DNA of 7,989 nt from Pseudomonadota bacterium (lineage in GTDB: Bacteria; Pseudomonadota; Alphaproteobacteria; Rhizobiales; Hyphomicrobiaceae): the NCBI GenBank assembly GCA_023392135.1, contig JAEVZQ010000224.1, positions 1-7,989 of the forward strand, read 5' to 3'. Below the pieces are notes generated by a model, which saw only the letters and a program-made list of their open reading frames with translations, was not told the origin of the DNA and did not search any database. This document shows positions 6,923-7,989 of the stretch, one piece after another. The position numbers and the translations under genes were made by a program. How positions within the stretch are numbered: position 1 is the first letter of the stretch; the number at the start of each line of letters is the position of its first letter.

Positions 6923-6950
6923 CAGCCGCTACGGCAGGTCGCATCGCAGG

Positions 6951-7989
6951 TTAGCTCATATCCGACAGCGAGCTGAAACGCACCATGAACCGCCGGTCTA
7001 TCCAGTCTTTGAGGATCCAGACCCAGCGGCCGCCGAAGGTGATGCTGTTCCGGGTGCCAAGCGCATGCTTGCCGCCGGTCGTCAGCAGATAGAGAGCGTC
7101 CCGCTGCGGCTTGTACCGCGCCAGCGGTTTACCGGAGAGGAAGCCGCGCAGATTGCGAGCGAGTGGGCACCCCTCACGAACGGCGTAGACACCCGACCGG
7201 GGCAGCCGATAGCCTTCGATGGCGGCCACATCGCCTGCGGCGAATACGTCGGGATGAGAGACGGACTGCAATGCCGGCGTAACGCGGATAAATCCTCGCT
7301 CGTCGAGTGACAGCCCGGTCTTGGCAAGCCAGCGTGCGGGCTCGGCCTCAGTCGTCCAGAAGACCTCGTCGACGGGGATTCGCTTGCCGCCCGTGATTTG
7401 AACGGCGTGAGGATCGACGGCGTTCACGCGCGAGCCGGTCAGCACTGCAATGCCCCGATCCTGGAGTATTCGCCTGAAGCGCCGCTGCATCGCTCCCGGA
7501 AAGCTTGGCAGGATTTCATCCGTCGCGCTGAAAAGCACAAAGTTGAGCGATTCTGACGAGTGCCCCGCCGCAGTGACTTCGCACGTCAACCGGTAATGCA
7601 GTGCAAGCATCAGCTCGACGCCGCCGGCGCCCGCCCCGACGACCGCCACGCGGGCTCTGCCCCCTGCTGCGAGCACGCGCTGCCGGACCGCCTCGAAACG
7701 TGTAAGGAAGCCGTCGATTGGCTTTACCGGTATTGCGTGCTCGGCGACACCGGGCACCTTGTAGGCACTCGGCGTCGAGCCGATGTCGATGGAAAGCACG
7801 TCGAAATGCACCGGCGCCCGATCGCGGCAGATCACCCGCTTGTCGGCCAAGTCGAGCCCGATCGCCTCGCATTGATAAAGCCGGGCGCCAGCGAAACGCG
7901 TCAGTGGCCGCGTGTCGATGTGCGCATCATCGAAGCGGTAATGCCCTGCGATCAGACCCGGAAGCATGCCTGAGTATGGTGTATGGACC
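6951..7989 (-). CDS. FAD-dependent pyridine nucleotide-disulphide oxidoreductase, NDH-2/SelD-associated type (5' end outside window)
   Basis: This is a predicted flavoprotein that oxidises NAD(P)H and passes electrons to an unknown acceptor. The frame is open to the window edge: residues VHTPYSG precede the Met at 7967, so that Met is internal and the N-terminal FAD-binding GxGxxG is missing. The motif TPYSGMLPGLIAGHY (7982-7938) is typical of the oxidoreductase family found fused to selenide, water dikinase SelD and also as free-standing proteins. Counting from Met 7967: LSIDIGSTP (58-66), NAD(P)H-binding VAVVGAGAGGVELM (107-120), FAD-binding HPDVFAAGDVAAI (238-250), and a conserved-looking C-terminus GGRWVWILKDWIDRRFM (312-328). 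No CxxxxC redox pair is visible, which fits NDH-2-like enzymes and not disulphide reductases. The chain stops soon after DRRFM, so there is no SelD domain, and no selD gene follows. The TAA stop is 166 nt upstream of the glycosyltransferase. The superfamily is firm; the physiological role is unknown. Confidence 0.88.
   Translation of the reverse strand, partial: VHTPYSGMLPGLIAGHYRFDDAHIDTRPLTRFAGARLYQCEAIGLDLADKRVICRDRAPVHFDVLSIDIGSTPSAYKVPGVAEHAIPVKPIDGFLTRFEAVRQRVLAAGGRARVAVVGAGAGGVELMLALHYRLTCEVTAAGHSSESLNFVLFSATDEILPSFPGAMQRRFRRILQDRGIAVLTGSRVNAVDPHAVQITGGKRIPVDEVFWTTEAEPARWLAKTGLSLDERGFIRVTPALQSVSHPDVFAAGDVAAIEGYRLPRSGVYAVREGCPLARNLRGFLSGKPLARYKPQRDALYLLTTGGKHALGTRNSITFGGRWVWILKDWIDRRFMVRFSSLSDMS

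Larger units (their letters stand above)
6785..6950. other. Intergenic region upstream of the glycosyltransferase-glycosidase pair
   Basis: This 166-nt gap lies between the stop of the oxidoreductase and the start of the glycosyltransferase, both on the minus strand. It is long enough to hold a promoter for the pair. I see no convincing -35/-10 pair. It carries the two 10-bp direct repeats, an inverted repeat GCCGG-ac-CCGGC (6826-6837), and a short GCCG/CGGC stem (6925-6935) just after the oxidoreductase stop that is too weak to call a terminator. Confidence 0.5.

Noticed and set aside
7965..7967. ATG at 7967 as the start of the oxidoreductase
   Set aside because: The codons before it encode TPYSG, part of a conserved motif, and the N-terminal FAD-binding segment would be missing. 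The true start is beyond the window.
7560..7973. A 137-codon plus-strand open frame opposite the oxidoreductase
   Set aside because: It lies antisense to a gene with clear Rossmann motifs and has no recognisable features of its own.

Overview
The window is GC-rich DNA, densely coded on both strands. Its codon usage and protein types (a fused oligopeptide-type ABC ATPase, M20 hydrolases, a GT4 glycosyltransferase paired with a debranching-enzyme-like glycosidase) suggest an alphaproteobacterium, probably of the Hyphomicrobiales (Rhizobiales). That placement is inference; there is no rRNA or other marker gene. No tRNA, rRNA, CRISPR array, transposase or phage gene was seen.

Left half, plus strand (1-3368): the 3' end of an operon. 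It starts inside a two-domain ABC-transporter ATPase of the dipeptide/oligopeptide class, whose 5' end lies outside the window. This is followed 33 nt later by an M20D-type amidohydrolase, and 27 nt after that by a carboxypeptidase G2-like M20 metallopeptidase. The simplest reading is uptake of a peptide or N-acyl amino acid, followed by cytoplasmic hydrolysis of the amide bond by two different zinc hydrolases.

Centre (3369-3474): a 106-nt gap between convergent genes. It holds a 9-bp hairpin that may help end transcription, although it lacks a T-tract.

Right half, minus strand (3475-7989), read from high to low coordinates: an NDH-2/SelD-associated type FAD oxidoreductase (5' end outside the window), a 166-nt gap, a GT4 glycosyltransferase, then only 4 nt later a 729-residue glycogen-debranching-type glycosidase. 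The last two form a tight, probably translationally coupled pair, plausibly one enzyme building and one trimming a glucoside or oligosaccharide. The oxidoreductase may be transcribed separately from them.

There is no clear sign of a wholly new system. The points most worth a second look are the GT4-glycosidase pair, the mixed M20D/M20A hydrolase operon, the stand-alone SelD-type oxidoreductase, and a helically phased 10-bp repeat upstream of the glycosyltransferase.
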